DNA from: an uncultured Lachnospiraceae bacterium
Lineage (GTDB): Bacteria > Bacillota > Clostridia > Lachnospirales > Lachnospiraceae
NCBI GenBank assembly: GCA_947174725.1
Contig: CAMWKA010000044.1
Span: 1 to 9,676 of the forward strand
DNA length: 9,676 nucleotides
Reading direction: 5' to 3'
The notes beneath the pieces are model-generated. The model searched no databases. It was not told the DNA's origin and saw only the letters and a program-made list of their open reading frames with translations. The translations under genes were made by a program, and so were the position numbers. Positions 1 through 8,300 of this stretch are shown here, piece after piece (position 1 is the stretch's first letter; every line of letters begins with the position of its first letter).

Positions 1-274
1 CAGTGAGATCGTGGCATTTTCATCGGAGTATCTGCTGTGGTCGGATATGAATGAGGCGGTGGGAGGCAATAATTATAACGTCTTTATGAATGCGGTCAAT
101 AAGCTGATGGGTGAGGAAGAAGCTGGTATCATTCCGCCCAAACCTTTTACTTATGATCCGATTCTCATGAATTCTACGGCAAGGAGCATATTTTCCGTGC
201 TGCTGATCGGAATCATTCCGGGAGGGCTTGTGCTGACCGGATTTAATATCTGGTTTCTGAGGCGTAAATACTAA
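1..274 (+). CDS. C-terminal end of a GldG-like ABC transport auxiliary membrane protein (partial, 5' truncated)
   Basis: Only the last ~90 codons are present. The frame is open from base 2 without a stop up to the TAA at 272-274, so the gene begins upstream of the window and the in-frame GTG at 11 is not taken as its start. The tail has a soluble part ([16 protein letters not shown], then [15 protein letters not shown]), a Pro-rich stretch (IIPPKP), one hydrophobic segment (roughly [20 protein letters not shown]) and a basic end, FLRRKY. A single C-terminal membrane helix followed by positive residues, preceded by an 'N..LFMN.V' type segment, resembles the end of the GldG-like proteins that accompany ABC-2 type permeases in Lachnospiraceae. 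In that family the soluble part faces outward and the protein works with a permease and an ATPase, which would lie upstream and cannot be seen. It could instead be another single-pass membrane protein. The family is inferred from a short tail only. Confidence 0.6.
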   Translation, partial: SEIVAFSSEYLLWSDMNEAVGGNNYNVFMNAVNKLMGEEEAGIIPPKPFTYDPILMNSTARSIFSVLLIGIIPGGLVLTGFNIWFLRRKY

Positions 275-294
275 TGGATTGCCTACTAATGGAT
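269..294 (+). repeat. 15-bp tandem duplication spanning a stop codon
   Basis: TACTAATGGAT occurs exactly at 269-279 and again at 284-294, a direct repeat of 11 bp with a 15-bp period. The first copy contains the TAA stop of the upstream membrane protein gene. It looks like a small slippage duplication in the short spacer before gltX. No regulatory role is evident. Confidence 0.7.
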
Positions 295-302
295 ATAAAG
301 AG

Positions 303-307
303 AGGAG
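303..307 (+). promoter_or_regulatory. Ribosome binding site of gltX
   Basis: AGGAG lies 10 nt before the ATG at 318. It decides the gltX start in favour of 318 over the in-frame TTG at 279, which has no Shine-Dalgarno match and would add 13 residues not typical of the family. Confidence 0.75.
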
Positions 308-317
308 ATATGAAATA

Positions 318-1772
318 ATGACAAAGATTAGAACAAGGTTCGCCCCAAGTCCTACCGGGCGCATGCATGTAGGAAATCTAAGGACTGCATTGTATGCATA
401 TTTGATTTCTAAACATGAGGGTGGAGATTTTATCTTAAGGATCGAGGATACCGATCAGGAACGTTATGTGGAGGGCGCGGTGGATATTATCTACAGGACG
501 CTGGAGAAGACGGGACTGATTCATGATGAAGGACCCGATAAGGATAAGGGTTGTGGACCTTATGTGCAGAGCGACAGACAGAAAGAAGGTATTTACCTGA
601 AATACGCGAAAGAGCTGATCGAAAAAGGGGAAGCCTATTACTGTTTTTGTGACAAGGAGCGTCTGGCGTCTTTGAATCAAAATGTAGGCGGAGACGGGAA
701 GGAGATCACGGTGTATGATAAACACTGCCTTTCCCTGTCCAAGGAAACGATTGAGAAGAATCTTGCCGAAGGGAAGCCTTATGTGATCCGGCAGAACAAT
801 CCCACCGAGGGAACGACTACTTTCCATGATGAGATCTATGGGGATGTTACGGTGGAGAATGCGGAGCTGGATGATATGATACTGATCAAATCGGACGGAT
901 ATCCGACCTATAACTTCGCAAATGTGGTGGATGATCATCTGATGGGGATTACCCATGTGGTCAGAGGAAATGAATATTTATCTTCCTCACCCAAGTATAA
1001 CCGCCTGTATGAAGCATTTGGCTGGGAGGTTCCGGTCTATGTACACTGTCCTCTGATTACAGATGAAGAGCATAAGAAGCTGTCTAAGCGTTGCGGTCAT
1101 TCTTCCTATGAGGATTTAATTGAACAGGGATTTCTGACAGAGGCGGTTGTGAATTTTGTGGCGCTGCTTGGCTGGTCACCGGAGGAGAACCGTGAGATCT
1201 TCACTCTTGAGGAACTGGTAAAAGCATTTGACTATCATCATATGAGTAAATCTCCCGCGGTATTTGATTATACAAAGCTTCGCTGGATGAATGGGGAATA
1301 TTTAAAGGCGATGGATGACGAGAAGTTTTTTGATATGGCAAAGCCGTATCTGGATCAATATCTGAAAGACGGATTAGATCAGAGAAAGGTTGCCATGATG
1401 GTAAAGACAAGAATTGAGGTCTTTCCGGATATTAAAGAACTTGTGGATTTCTTCAATGAGCTGCCGGAGTATGATATTGAAATGTACACCCATAAGAAGA
1501 TGAAAACCAATGCGGAAAGCTCGCTGGCAGTACTGAAGGATGTGCTTCCGATTCTGGAGGGAACGGATGATTACAGCAACGATAATCTGTATCAGACGCT
1601 TCTTGCCTATGTACAGGAGAAAGAATATAAGAATGGATATGTGATGTGGCCGATCCGTACCGCAGTCTCCGGTAAGCAGATGACCCCGGCCGGAGCAACG
1701 GAGATCATGGAAGTGATCGGGAAAGAGGAGAGTCTGAAACGTATCCGTCTGGCAATCGATAAATTAAGTTGA
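318..1772 (+). CDS. gltX: Glutamyl-tRNA synthetase
   Basis: This cytosolic class I aminoacyl-tRNA synthetase charges tRNA-Glu with glutamate using ATP. The product is 484 residues, the usual length for bacterial GluRS. The N-terminal Rossmann catalytic domain has [11 protein letters not shown], with the HIGH-type signature as HVGN at residues 17-20, and [13 protein letters not shown] near 38-50. The KMSKS-type loop is KLSKR at 254-258, followed by CGHSSYEDL, a form typical of clostridial enzymes. A probable zinc site of the CxC...YxxxC type is visible as C109, C111, Y133 and C137. The segment from ~300 to 484 is the mostly helical anticodon-binding region, containing [11 protein letters not shown] and ending in a short helix. 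It starts at ATG 318 with an AGGAG site, 43 bases after the membrane protein gene, so it may be cotranscribed with it. No T-box leader fits in that space. In many Firmicutes the enzyme is non-discriminating and also charges tRNA-Gln, but that cannot be judged here. The KLSKRCGH form gives high confidence in the enzyme class. Confidence 0.97.
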   Translation: MTKIRTRFAPSPTGRMHVGNLRTALYAYLISKHEGGDFILRIEDTDQERYVEGAVDIIYRTLEKTGLIHDEGPDKDKGCGPYVQSDRQKEGIYLKYAKELIEKGEAYYCFCDKERLASLNQNVGGDGKEITVYDKHCLSLSKETIEKNLAEGKPYVIRQNNPTEGTTTFHDEIYGDVTVENAELDDMILIKSDGYPTYNFANVVDDHLMGITHVVRGNEYLSSSPKYNRLYEAFGWEVPVYVHCPLITDEEHKKLSKRCGHSSYEDLIEQGFLTEAVVNFVALLGWSPEENREIFTLEELVKAFDYHHMSKSPAVFDYTKLRWMNGEYLKAMDDEKFFDMAKPYLDQYLKDGLDQRKVAMMVKTRIEVFPDIKELVDFFNELPEYDIEMYTHKKMKTNAESSLAVLKDVLPILEGTDDYSNDNLYQTLLAYVQEKEYKNGYVMWPIRTAVSGKQMTPAGATEIMEVIGKEESLKRIRLAIDKLS

Positions 1773-1815
1773 TCATTAACGTCGGTGAACACGCAAGGAT
1801 TTGTAGTGAAATTAT

Positions 1816-1854
1816 AAAAACAGGCCGTCCATTTATATGGCAGCCTGTTTTTTT
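1816..1854. terminator. Bidirectional intrinsic terminator between gltX and carB
   Basis: AAAAACAGGC (1816-1825) pairs with GCCTGTTTTT (1843-1852), and inside the loop CCAT (1829-1832) pairs with ATGG (1837-1840). On the plus strand the GC-containing stem is followed by seven Ts (1848-1854), ending gltX transcription. The five As on the left arm give a T-tract on the minus strand, so the same hairpin can end carB. It lies 43 bases after the gltX stop and 18 bases after the carB stop, as expected between convergent genes. Confidence 0.88.
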
Positions 1855-1872
1855 GTGGTTCATCAGTATTTT

Positions 1873-4800
1873 CTATTGTATTTCACTATGCAGCTGCTGC
1901 AGGGACTTGATCTCGCCATTTCCTTTCGCCTTCACATAGTGGATACCCTTTGCGGTTGCCCGCGCCGCTGCAATGGTGGTCATGTAAGGGATCTTACCCT
2001 TGATAGCGGCTTTTCTTAAGTAGCTGTCATCATTGACGCTGTCCTTGCCGACAGGAGAGTTGATGATCAGGTCGATCTCACCGTTGGTGATCGCATCCAG
2101 GACATTCGGACGGCCTTCGTATAATTTCAGGATATGTTCTGCCTCAATGCCGGCTTCGCGGATCACCTCGCAGGTCGTGCCTGTTGCGAGGATCTTAAAT
2201 CCGTCTTCTGCAAACAGTTTTGCGATTTCGGCAATCTCTTTTTTATCCTTACGGTTGACAGAAATAAGAACCGTACCCTCAAGCGGAAGCGGAGACTGCG
2301 CTGCTTCCTGTGCTTTATAAAATGCTTCCCCGTAGTAGGTGGAAAGGCCCAGTACTTCGCCGGTGGAACGCATCTCCGGACCAAGTACCGGATCCACTTC
2401 CGGGAACATATTAAACGGAAAGACAGCTTCTTTTACGCCATAATAAGGAATGGTACGGTCTTTTAATTCCGGTACAGGTGATGGACGTCCGGTCAGTTCC
2501 GATGTGATGATTTCCGTTGCAAGAGGCACCATGCGGATATCGCATACCTTGGATACCAGTGGAACGGTTCTGGATGCACGAGGATTGGCTTCCAGAACAT
2601 ATACCTTATCATTTTCAATCGCGTACTGCATATTCATCAGACCGCAGACATGCATTTCTTCCGCGATCTTCTTGGTATATTCTTTAATGGTGGCGACATT
2701 ATCCTCAGAAATATGGACAGACGGGATGATGCATGCTGAGTCGCCGGAATGTACGCCTGCCAGTTCAATATGTTCCATGACCGCAGGAACAAAGGCATGT
2801 GTGCCGTCGCTGATCGCGTCCGCTTCACACTCCAGAGCATGATTTAAGAATCGGTCAATTAAAATCGGTCTGTCGGGAGTGACACCTACAGCTGCCGCCA
2901 TATATTCCTCCATGCTTTGATCATCATAAACAACTTCCATGCCACGTCCGCCAAGAACATAAGAAGGGCGCACCATAACAGGATAGCCGATGTTTTGAGC
3001 GATAGAGAGGGCTTCTTCTACAGTTGTTGCCATGCCGGACTCCGGCATGGGGATGCCAAGTTTATCCATCATAGCGCGAAATTGATCCCTGTCTTCCGCC
3101 AGATCGATGACGGAAGGAGAAGTACCTAAGATACGGACGCCGTTCTTCTCCAGATCGGAAGCTAAGTTCAGCGGCGTCTGACCGCCGAATTGCGCAATTA
3201 CGCCCAACGGTTTTTCTTTATGATAAATGCTGAGGACGTCTTCCAGAGTAAGCGGCTCAAAATAGAGTTTATCTGAGGTATCATAGTCTGTGGATACGGT
3301 CTCCGGATTACAATTGACAATGATCGTTTCAAATCCAAGCTTTTTCAAAGCCAGGGCTGCGTGGACGCAGCAGTAGTCAAACTCAATACCCTGACCAATA
3401 CGGTTGGGCCCTCCGCCGAGGATCATGATTTTCTTTGTGTTTTCATTGATTGGATTTTTATCCGGTGCATTGTAGGTTGAGTAATAATAAGCGCTGTCTT
3501 TTGTGCCGCTGACATGGATGCCTTCCCATGCTTCTTCTACGCCAAGGGAAATACGCTTATTACGGATTTCCTCTTCGGAAACTGCAAGAATCTTGCTCAG
3601 GTAAAGATCGGAAAAACCATCTTTCTTCGCCTGAATCAGCAGATTGTCGGAAGGAAGAGAACCATGGAAAGTAAGGAGCGTTTCTTCCTCCTCAACCAGT
3701 TCTTTCATCTGTTCAATAAAATAATGTTTTACTTTGGTCAGCTGATAGATCTCTTCAATAGAAGCTCCATGACGTAATGCCTCGTACATGATGAAATGAC
3801 GGTCGCTGGACGGGAAGATCAGAAGTTTTAACAACTGTTCCTTGTTCATATTATGGTAGTTCTTGGCATAACCAAGACCGGAACGTCCGTTTTCCAAGCT
3901 TCGGATAGCTTTCTGAAAAGCCTCTTTATAAGTCTTGCCGATGCTCATGACCTCGCCGACAGCACGCATCTGCGTACCCAGTTTATCTTCTACTCCTTTG
4001 AATTTTTCAAATGCCCAGCGGGCAAATTTGATTACAACATAGTCCCCGCCCGGCACATATTGATCAAGGGTGCCGTATTTGCCGCAGGGGATATCCTTTA
4101 ACGTAAGACCGCAGGCAAGCATTGCGGATATCAATGCGATGGGAAAACCGGTGGCTTTGGAAGCCAGCGCGGATGAACGGGAAGTTCTCGGATTGATTTC
4201 AATGACGATGATCCGGTCGCTGACAGGATCGTGCGCAAACTGTACATTGGTTCCTCCCACAACTTCTATGGATTCAACGATACGGTATGCCTGTTCCTGC
4301 ATACGTTTCTGACATTCTTCTGAGATGGTCAGCATGGGAGCAGAGCAGAAGGAGTCGCCGGTATGTACGCCGATGGGATCGATATTTTCGATAAAGCAGA
4401 CCGTGATCATATTATTGTCTGCGTCACGGACGATCTCAAGCTCTAACTCTTCCCAGCCAAGGACGGATTCTTCTACAAGGACCTGCCCCACAAGGCTGGC
4501 TTGCAGTCCTCTGGCGCAGACGGTTTTTAATTCCTCTTTATTATAGACCAGACCGCCGCCGGCGCCGCCCATCGTATAGGCAGGACGCAGGACTACAGGG
4601 TAACCGAGGGTTTCTGCGATATTCAGCGCCTCTTCCACACTGTAGGCAACATCGCTTCGTGCCATTTCCACTCCGATGGCGTTCATGGCTTTCTTAAATT
4701 CGATCCGGTCTTCACCCCGCTCAATCGCGTCGATCTGGACGCCGATGACCTTGACATGATATTGCTCCAGAATACCTTTTGATGCGAGTTCTGAACAAAG

Positions 4801-5091
4801 ATTAAGTCCTGACTGTCCGCCAAGGTTGGGGAGAACAGCATCAGGACGTTCCTTTGCGATGATCTGTGTGAGTCTTTCGACATTTAATGGCTCAATATAA
4901 GTAACATCGGCAATCTCGGGATCGGTCATGATCGTTGCGGGATTAGAGTTAACAAGGACGATCTCATAACCGAGACTGCGAAGGGCTTTGCAGGCCTGTG
5001 TGCCGGAATAGTCAAACTCGCAGGCTTGTCCGATGATGATAGGGCCTGAACCAATGATAAGGATCTTGTTGATATCAGTACGCTTTGGCAT
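1873..5091 (-). CDS. carB: Carbamoyl-phosphate synthetase, large (ammonia/ATP) subunit
   Basis: The product has 1072 residues, full length for CarB, and makes carbamoyl phosphate from bicarbonate, ammonia delivered by the CarA glutaminase, and two ATP, feeding pyrimidine and arginine synthesis in the cytosol. It shows the internal duplication of the family. The N-terminal carboxyphosphate half (~1-400) carries IGSGPIIIGQACEFDYSG, EDR with R129, RPAYTMGGAGGG at 169-180 and EINPRTSRSS at 298-307. An oligomerisation segment (~401-550) follows. The carbamoyl-phosphate half (~554-935) carries LGGGPNRIGQGIEFDYCC, EDR with R668, RPSYVLGGRG at 708-717 and EANPRASRT at 834-842. The MGS-like allosteric domain (~936-1072) has LATGTT, LKLYEGRPNVLD and IINSPVGKDS and appears complete. 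The start is the ATG at 5091 (MPKRTDINK), which has a strong RBS, and not an in-frame extension of 17 residues. carA is not next to it: a promoter lies directly upstream and convergent gltX lies downstream. Confidence 0.98.
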   Translation of the reverse strand: MPKRTDINKILIIGSGPIIIGQACEFDYSGTQACKALRSLGYEIVLVNSNPATIMTDPEIADVTYIEPLNVERLTQIIAKERPDAVLPNLGGQSGLNLCSELASKGILEQYHVKVIGVQIDAIERGEDRIEFKKAMNAIGVEMARSDVAYSVEEALNIAETLGYPVVLRPAYTMGGAGGGLVYNKEELKTVCARGLQASLVGQVLVEESVLGWEELELEIVRDADNNMITVCFIENIDPIGVHTGDSFCSAPMLTISEECQKRMQEQAYRIVESIEVVGGTNVQFAHDPVSDRIIVIEINPRTSRSSALASKATGFPIALISAMLACGLTLKDIPCGKYGTLDQYVPGGDYVVIKFARWAFEKFKGVEDKLGTQMRAVGEVMSIGKTYKEAFQKAIRSLENGRSGLGYAKNYHNMNKEQLLKLLIFPSSDRHFIMYEALRHGASIEEIYQLTKVKHYFIEQMKELVEEEETLLTFHGSLPSDNLLIQAKKDGFSDLYLSKILAVSEEEIRNKRISLGVEEAWEGIHVSGTKDSAYYYSTYNAPDKNPINENTKKIMILGGGPNRIGQGIEFDYCCVHAALALKKLGFETIIVNCNPETVSTDYDTSDKLYFEPLTLEDVLSIYHKEKPLGVIAQFGGQTPLNLASDLEKNGVRILGTSPSVIDLAEDRDQFRAMMDKLGIPMPESGMATTVEEALSIAQNIGYPVMVRPSYVLGGRGMEVVYDDQSMEEYMAAAVGVTPDRPILIDRFLNHALECEADAISDGTHAFVPAVMEHIELAGVHSGDSACIIPSVHISEDNVATIKEYTKKIAEEMHVCGLMNMQYAIENDKVYVLEANPRASRTVPLVSKVCDIRMVPLATEIITSELTGRPSPVPELKDRTIPYYGVKEAVFPFNMFPEVDPVLGPEMRSTGEVLGLSTYYGEAFYKAQEAAQSPLPLEGTVLISVNRKDKKEIAEIAKLFAEDGFKILATGTTCEVIREAGIEAEHILKLYEGRPNVLDAITNGEIDLIINSPVGKDSVNDDSYLRKAAIKGKIPYMTTIAAARATAKGIHYVKAKGNGEIKSLQQLHSEIQ

Positions 5092-5095
5092 AATA

Positions 5096-5103
5096 CTCCT
5101 CCT
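5096..5103 (-). promoter_or_regulatory. Ribosome binding site of carB
   Basis: On the minus strand the sequence reads AGGAGGAG-TATT-ATG, an almost perfect Shine-Dalgarno match. It fixes the carB start at 5091. The upstream in-frame extension to 5142 would begin close to the predicted -10 box and has no comparable site. Confidence 0.85.
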
Positions 5104-5105
5104 AG

Positions 5106-5159
5106 ATATAGTAGTTCGTTTCATTTCTTGATTTATTCTCAATACATTATATAGTAGTT
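5106..5159 (-). repeat. Two exact 11-bp direct repeats in the carB promoter/leader
   Basis: On the plus strand ATATAGTAGTT occurs at 5106-5116 and 5149-5159 (AACTACTATAT in the carB direction). The upstream copy overlaps the 5' end of the -10 box and the spacer. The other copy sits in the predicted leader, two bases before the Shine-Dalgarno sequence. Start-to-start distance is 43 bp, close to four helical turns. This spacing would suit a repressor binding the same face of the DNA, but chance in AT-rich DNA is possible. Confidence 0.6.
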
Positions 5160-5174
5160 GATGTAAAATGAAAA
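5146..5174 (-). promoter_or_regulatory. Sigma-A type promoter of carB
   Basis: On the minus strand, -35 TTTTCA (5169-5174) is followed by a 17-base spacer and a perfect -10 TATAAT (5146-5151). Transcription would begin near 5139-5140 and give a leader of about 48 nt before the carB ATG. That leader is too short for the PyrR attenuators or T-box leaders used at pyrimidine and amino acid genes in other Firmicutes, so any control is more likely by a DNA-binding protein or by translation. Confidence 0.72.
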
Positions 5175-5177
5175 GAG

Positions 5178-5191
5178 TAATCTTCAGATTA
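5178..5191. promoter_or_regulatory. Small inverted repeat between divergent genes (possible operator)
   Basis: TAATCT (5178-5183) and AGATTA (5186-5191) are exact reverse complements separated by TC. The element lies four bases upstream of the predicted carB -35 box, in the region shared with the divergent c-di-GMP gene. It is too short to be a terminator. A regulator-binding role is a guess from position and symmetry only. Confidence 0.3.
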
Positions 5192-5213
5192 ATTTAAAAA
5201 ATTCAGTTCTTTT

Positions 5214-5241
5214 TTCTTGTTGAATTTTAGAGATATTTAAT
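5214..5241 (+). promoter_or_regulatory. Weak candidate promoter for the c-di-GMP protein gene
   Basis: A TTTAAT box (5236-5241, five of six bases matching TATAAT) follows TTCTTG (5214-5219, a poor -35) with 16 bases between them. It would start transcription near 5248, about 95 bases before the favoured ATG at 5342. This agrees with that start and argues against the in-frame ATG at 5240, which overlaps the box. The poor -35 leaves this uncertain. I see no other feature in the 5242-5341 leader. Confidence 0.3.
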
Positions 5242-5325
5242 GGTAAAAACTGTAAAGATGTGTTACACTGGTAAAGAATGGATTGGGGAATCGCTCCGTA
5301 TTCAAATGAAAAGCATAGACATGAT

Positions 5326-5331
5326 AAGGGG
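5326..5331 (+). promoter_or_regulatory. Probable ribosome binding site of the c-di-GMP protein gene
   Basis: AAGGGG lies 10 nt before ATG 5342. It is weaker than the sites of carB and the helicase, but better than anything in front of the other in-frame ATGs (5240, 5258, 5306, 5321). The protein that starts here begins directly with the first beta strand of the sensor domain, EKLIGLCIAKI. Confidence 0.5.
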
Positions 5332-5341
5332 TTACTGCATT

Positions 5342-8300
5342 ATGGGAGAAAAACTGATAGGCTTATGTATTGCGAAAATTAGGGTGGAAGAGCACTGGCG
5401 GAAGCTGAAGGCAATTCAGGAAAAAGCTGTGTCAAAGGGTTACCGCCTTTTGACATATTATATTGATGATATGGACTTTGAAAACAGGAAGGATGCCTTG
5501 GAGCCGGATATGTTCCCGGTCATTTCATGCCTGACGCATCTTGATAATTTAGAGGCGCTGCTGATTGATGCAGAAGGTATCAAGGCACAGGAAGTATTGG
5601 ATATTATTGCAGGACAGGCTGTGGATGCCAATGTCCCTCTTTTCGTATGGCACGGCAGTGCAAAAGGAGCGGTTGAACTTAATTTTGTTATGGAGTATTC
5701 CGTCAAAAGATTCCTGCAGTTTTTCAAAGAGAAATATGGATATGAAAGCGTTACTTATGTATCCGGGACGGAAGGGGAAGGATTAACGGGTGCGTATTAT
5801 CGAACTTATCTTATGGAACAGGGAATCCCCAACGGAAAAATCTCACATATTCCGATGCGGGAACTGAAAAAAGTTCTTCCCACCTTATCTAAAGAGGATC
5901 TTTCGGATGTATATTTCTGTGAGAATGAAAATGTTGCGAATTATGTATGCCATCAATTAGGCAGAAACGGGTATCAGGTGCCGGAGGATGTGATGGTTGC
6001 CTGTTGCGGAGAAGCTTCCCGGACGCAGGCGGTAGGTCTTAATTTTACGATTTGTTTTATTGATTATATGGAAGTAACTGGCAGAATACTGGACCTTTTA
6101 GAGAAGAAAAAAGGCGCGCCGGACGAAAAAAGATTGCGGGATGCTCTTGCGGTGGATGATGTCATTATATGCAGGGATATGGAGTATGCGACAGGCGAAG
6201 CGCTTTTGACAATCAATAATCTATACCAGAATCTGTTTGACAGTATGTTACATGAGCAAAGTTTTTACGGACTGACGGATAATCTTTTGAAGACGAGGGG
6301 GATCGAGGAGATCGCAGATGTATTTTCCGATTGCATGCTGCGGGATTCCGTATTCTGTGTCAAAGATTCCTTTATGCAGGATATCTTTGTGGAAGGAAGG
6401 GAAGACCGTTGGCCGAGAAAAGGAGAAAAATATTTTATTCTTGCGGATACCAGAACGCAGTCCGCTCAGTGGACGTCCTTTTTGCTGGGAGAGCCGATTC
6501 CGGGATTGGAAAAAGATATCAATAGGGATATCCCCTTGATCTTAACGCCGGTTCGGTATCTGCATCAGCACTTTGGATATCTGATCTTCTGCGCGGAGGA
6601 TTACGATAATGAATATTATAAGGTTGACAGGGTCGTTCATAATTTTGGACGTGTTTTGGCGCGTTATACAGTGGAAAAGCGTCTGACTTTTGCCAACAAT
6701 ATGCTGGTGAACGCCAATGAGAATGTGAAGAAGCTGCAGCATGGGGATATTCTGACGGGCATGCTCAATGCGGAGGGATTCAGATATGAATTGTCGCAGC
6801 TGGTGGACTACTGCAGGAGTCATGATCAGGAATTGTTGATAGGATGCATTGATATCGACAGACTGAGTAATATCAATGATGTATACGGACATTCGGAAGG
6901 GGATCATGCAATCAAGGCGGTAGCGCAGATCCTGCAGCAGTGTATGTCGGATAAGGCTGTCTGCGCGCGTTTGGGGACGGATGAATTTGTAATTGCCAGT
7001 TATGCAGCCGCTGACGGGGAAAGCGTGGCAATGAATCTGATAGAAAAGATTAGCGGACAGCGTAGTGAATATAACAGGATCTCCGGAAAAGAATATACGA
7101 TTGAATTAAATTATGGCTATATCAGTGTAAAGCCAGAGCAGATCACCAATGAAATGGAACTGTTGGACGAAGTGTTTACTCGGAAAAATGTACAGAAAAA
7201 CAGTAAGCGCAACCAAACCAGACAGAGCAGCGTCGTACCGCAGGAGGAATATAGCAGGGAAGATCATGAAACCGTAAAAGATATCATGGACAAGAACCTG
7301 TTTTTGTATGCGTTTCAACCGATTGTCAGTGCGAGGACGGGTGAGATCTATGCTTATGAAGCGTTGATGAGATCGCCGAAAGACAGACCGGTATCCCCGT
7401 TGACGATCCTGAAGTACGCGACGATCGAAAAGCGGTTGTATCATATAGAATATGCTACCTTAAGCAATGTTTTTAAACTGGTTCACCAGAATCAGAAAGC
7501 GCTGAAAGGAAAGAAGATTTTTGTCAACAGTATTCCCGGGTATTTTTTGAAAGAGGGAGATTTTGATAAATTAAAACATAAATATAAAGATATTTTTGAT
7601 AATGTGGTTATTGAAGTGACAGAGCAGACAGAGTCGGATGACGGCGAGATCGGTATTCTGCTTGGCAGGAGCGACAGTAATGGATTTGAGGTGGCGATTG
7701 ATGATTTCGGCACCGGCTATTCCAATACGGTCAATCTTTTGAAGTATCTGCCGAATTATGTTAAAATCGACCGGATGTTGATCAGCGATATTCATCAGGA
7801 ACCAAAGAAACAGCATTTTGTAAAGAATATTATAGAATTTGCCCATGACAATGGATTTATGGCTTTGGCAGAGGGCGTGGAGACGTTGGAAGAACTGAAA
7901 GCGCTGATCAGGATGGATGTTGATTTGATCCAAGGCTTCTATACGGCTCGTCCTGCATTTGAGATTGCAGGGGAGATCAGTGAAGCCCGTCGTATGGAGA
8001 TCATACAGGCCAATCAGGAGCGGTATGAGACAGTCCGGAAGAGAGTATATCTTGCGGCCAATGATCCGGCACTGAATCTGATGCAGCTTGCATTAAAGAA
8101 TTATACAGGTATTGTTGTAGCGGAGCCGGAGGTGAAGATCGTTGGCAATCCGGATTTTGTGGCAAGCGTTACCATCAAGATCAAGGAAAATACACACTGT
8201 CGTCTGACGATTTCGGATGTCAGACTGCGCAGCAATGATGGTTCGCCGTGTGTTGACGTCGGAGAAGGAGCAACTTTGACGCTTGTGACGGAGAATGGGA

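Noticed and set aside
20..364. Minus-strand open frame across the membrane protein tail and the start of gltX
   Set aside because: It overlaps two better-supported plus-strand genes and their intergenic ribosome binding site, and its translation matches no family I recognise.
435..956. Minus-strand open frame of 173 codons opposite gltX
   Set aside because: It is a shadow of the conserved gltX frame, with no recognisable family.
5128..5142. ArgR-type box (TTGA-N7-TCAA) near the carB transcription start
   Set aside because: The arms are only four bases long and the surrounding sequence does not fit the ArgR consensus well enough to claim a site.
5092..5145. PyrR attenuator, T-box or riboswitch in the carB leader
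   Set aside because: The predicted leader is only about 48 nt and contains no terminator/antiterminator pair or conserved T-box sequence.
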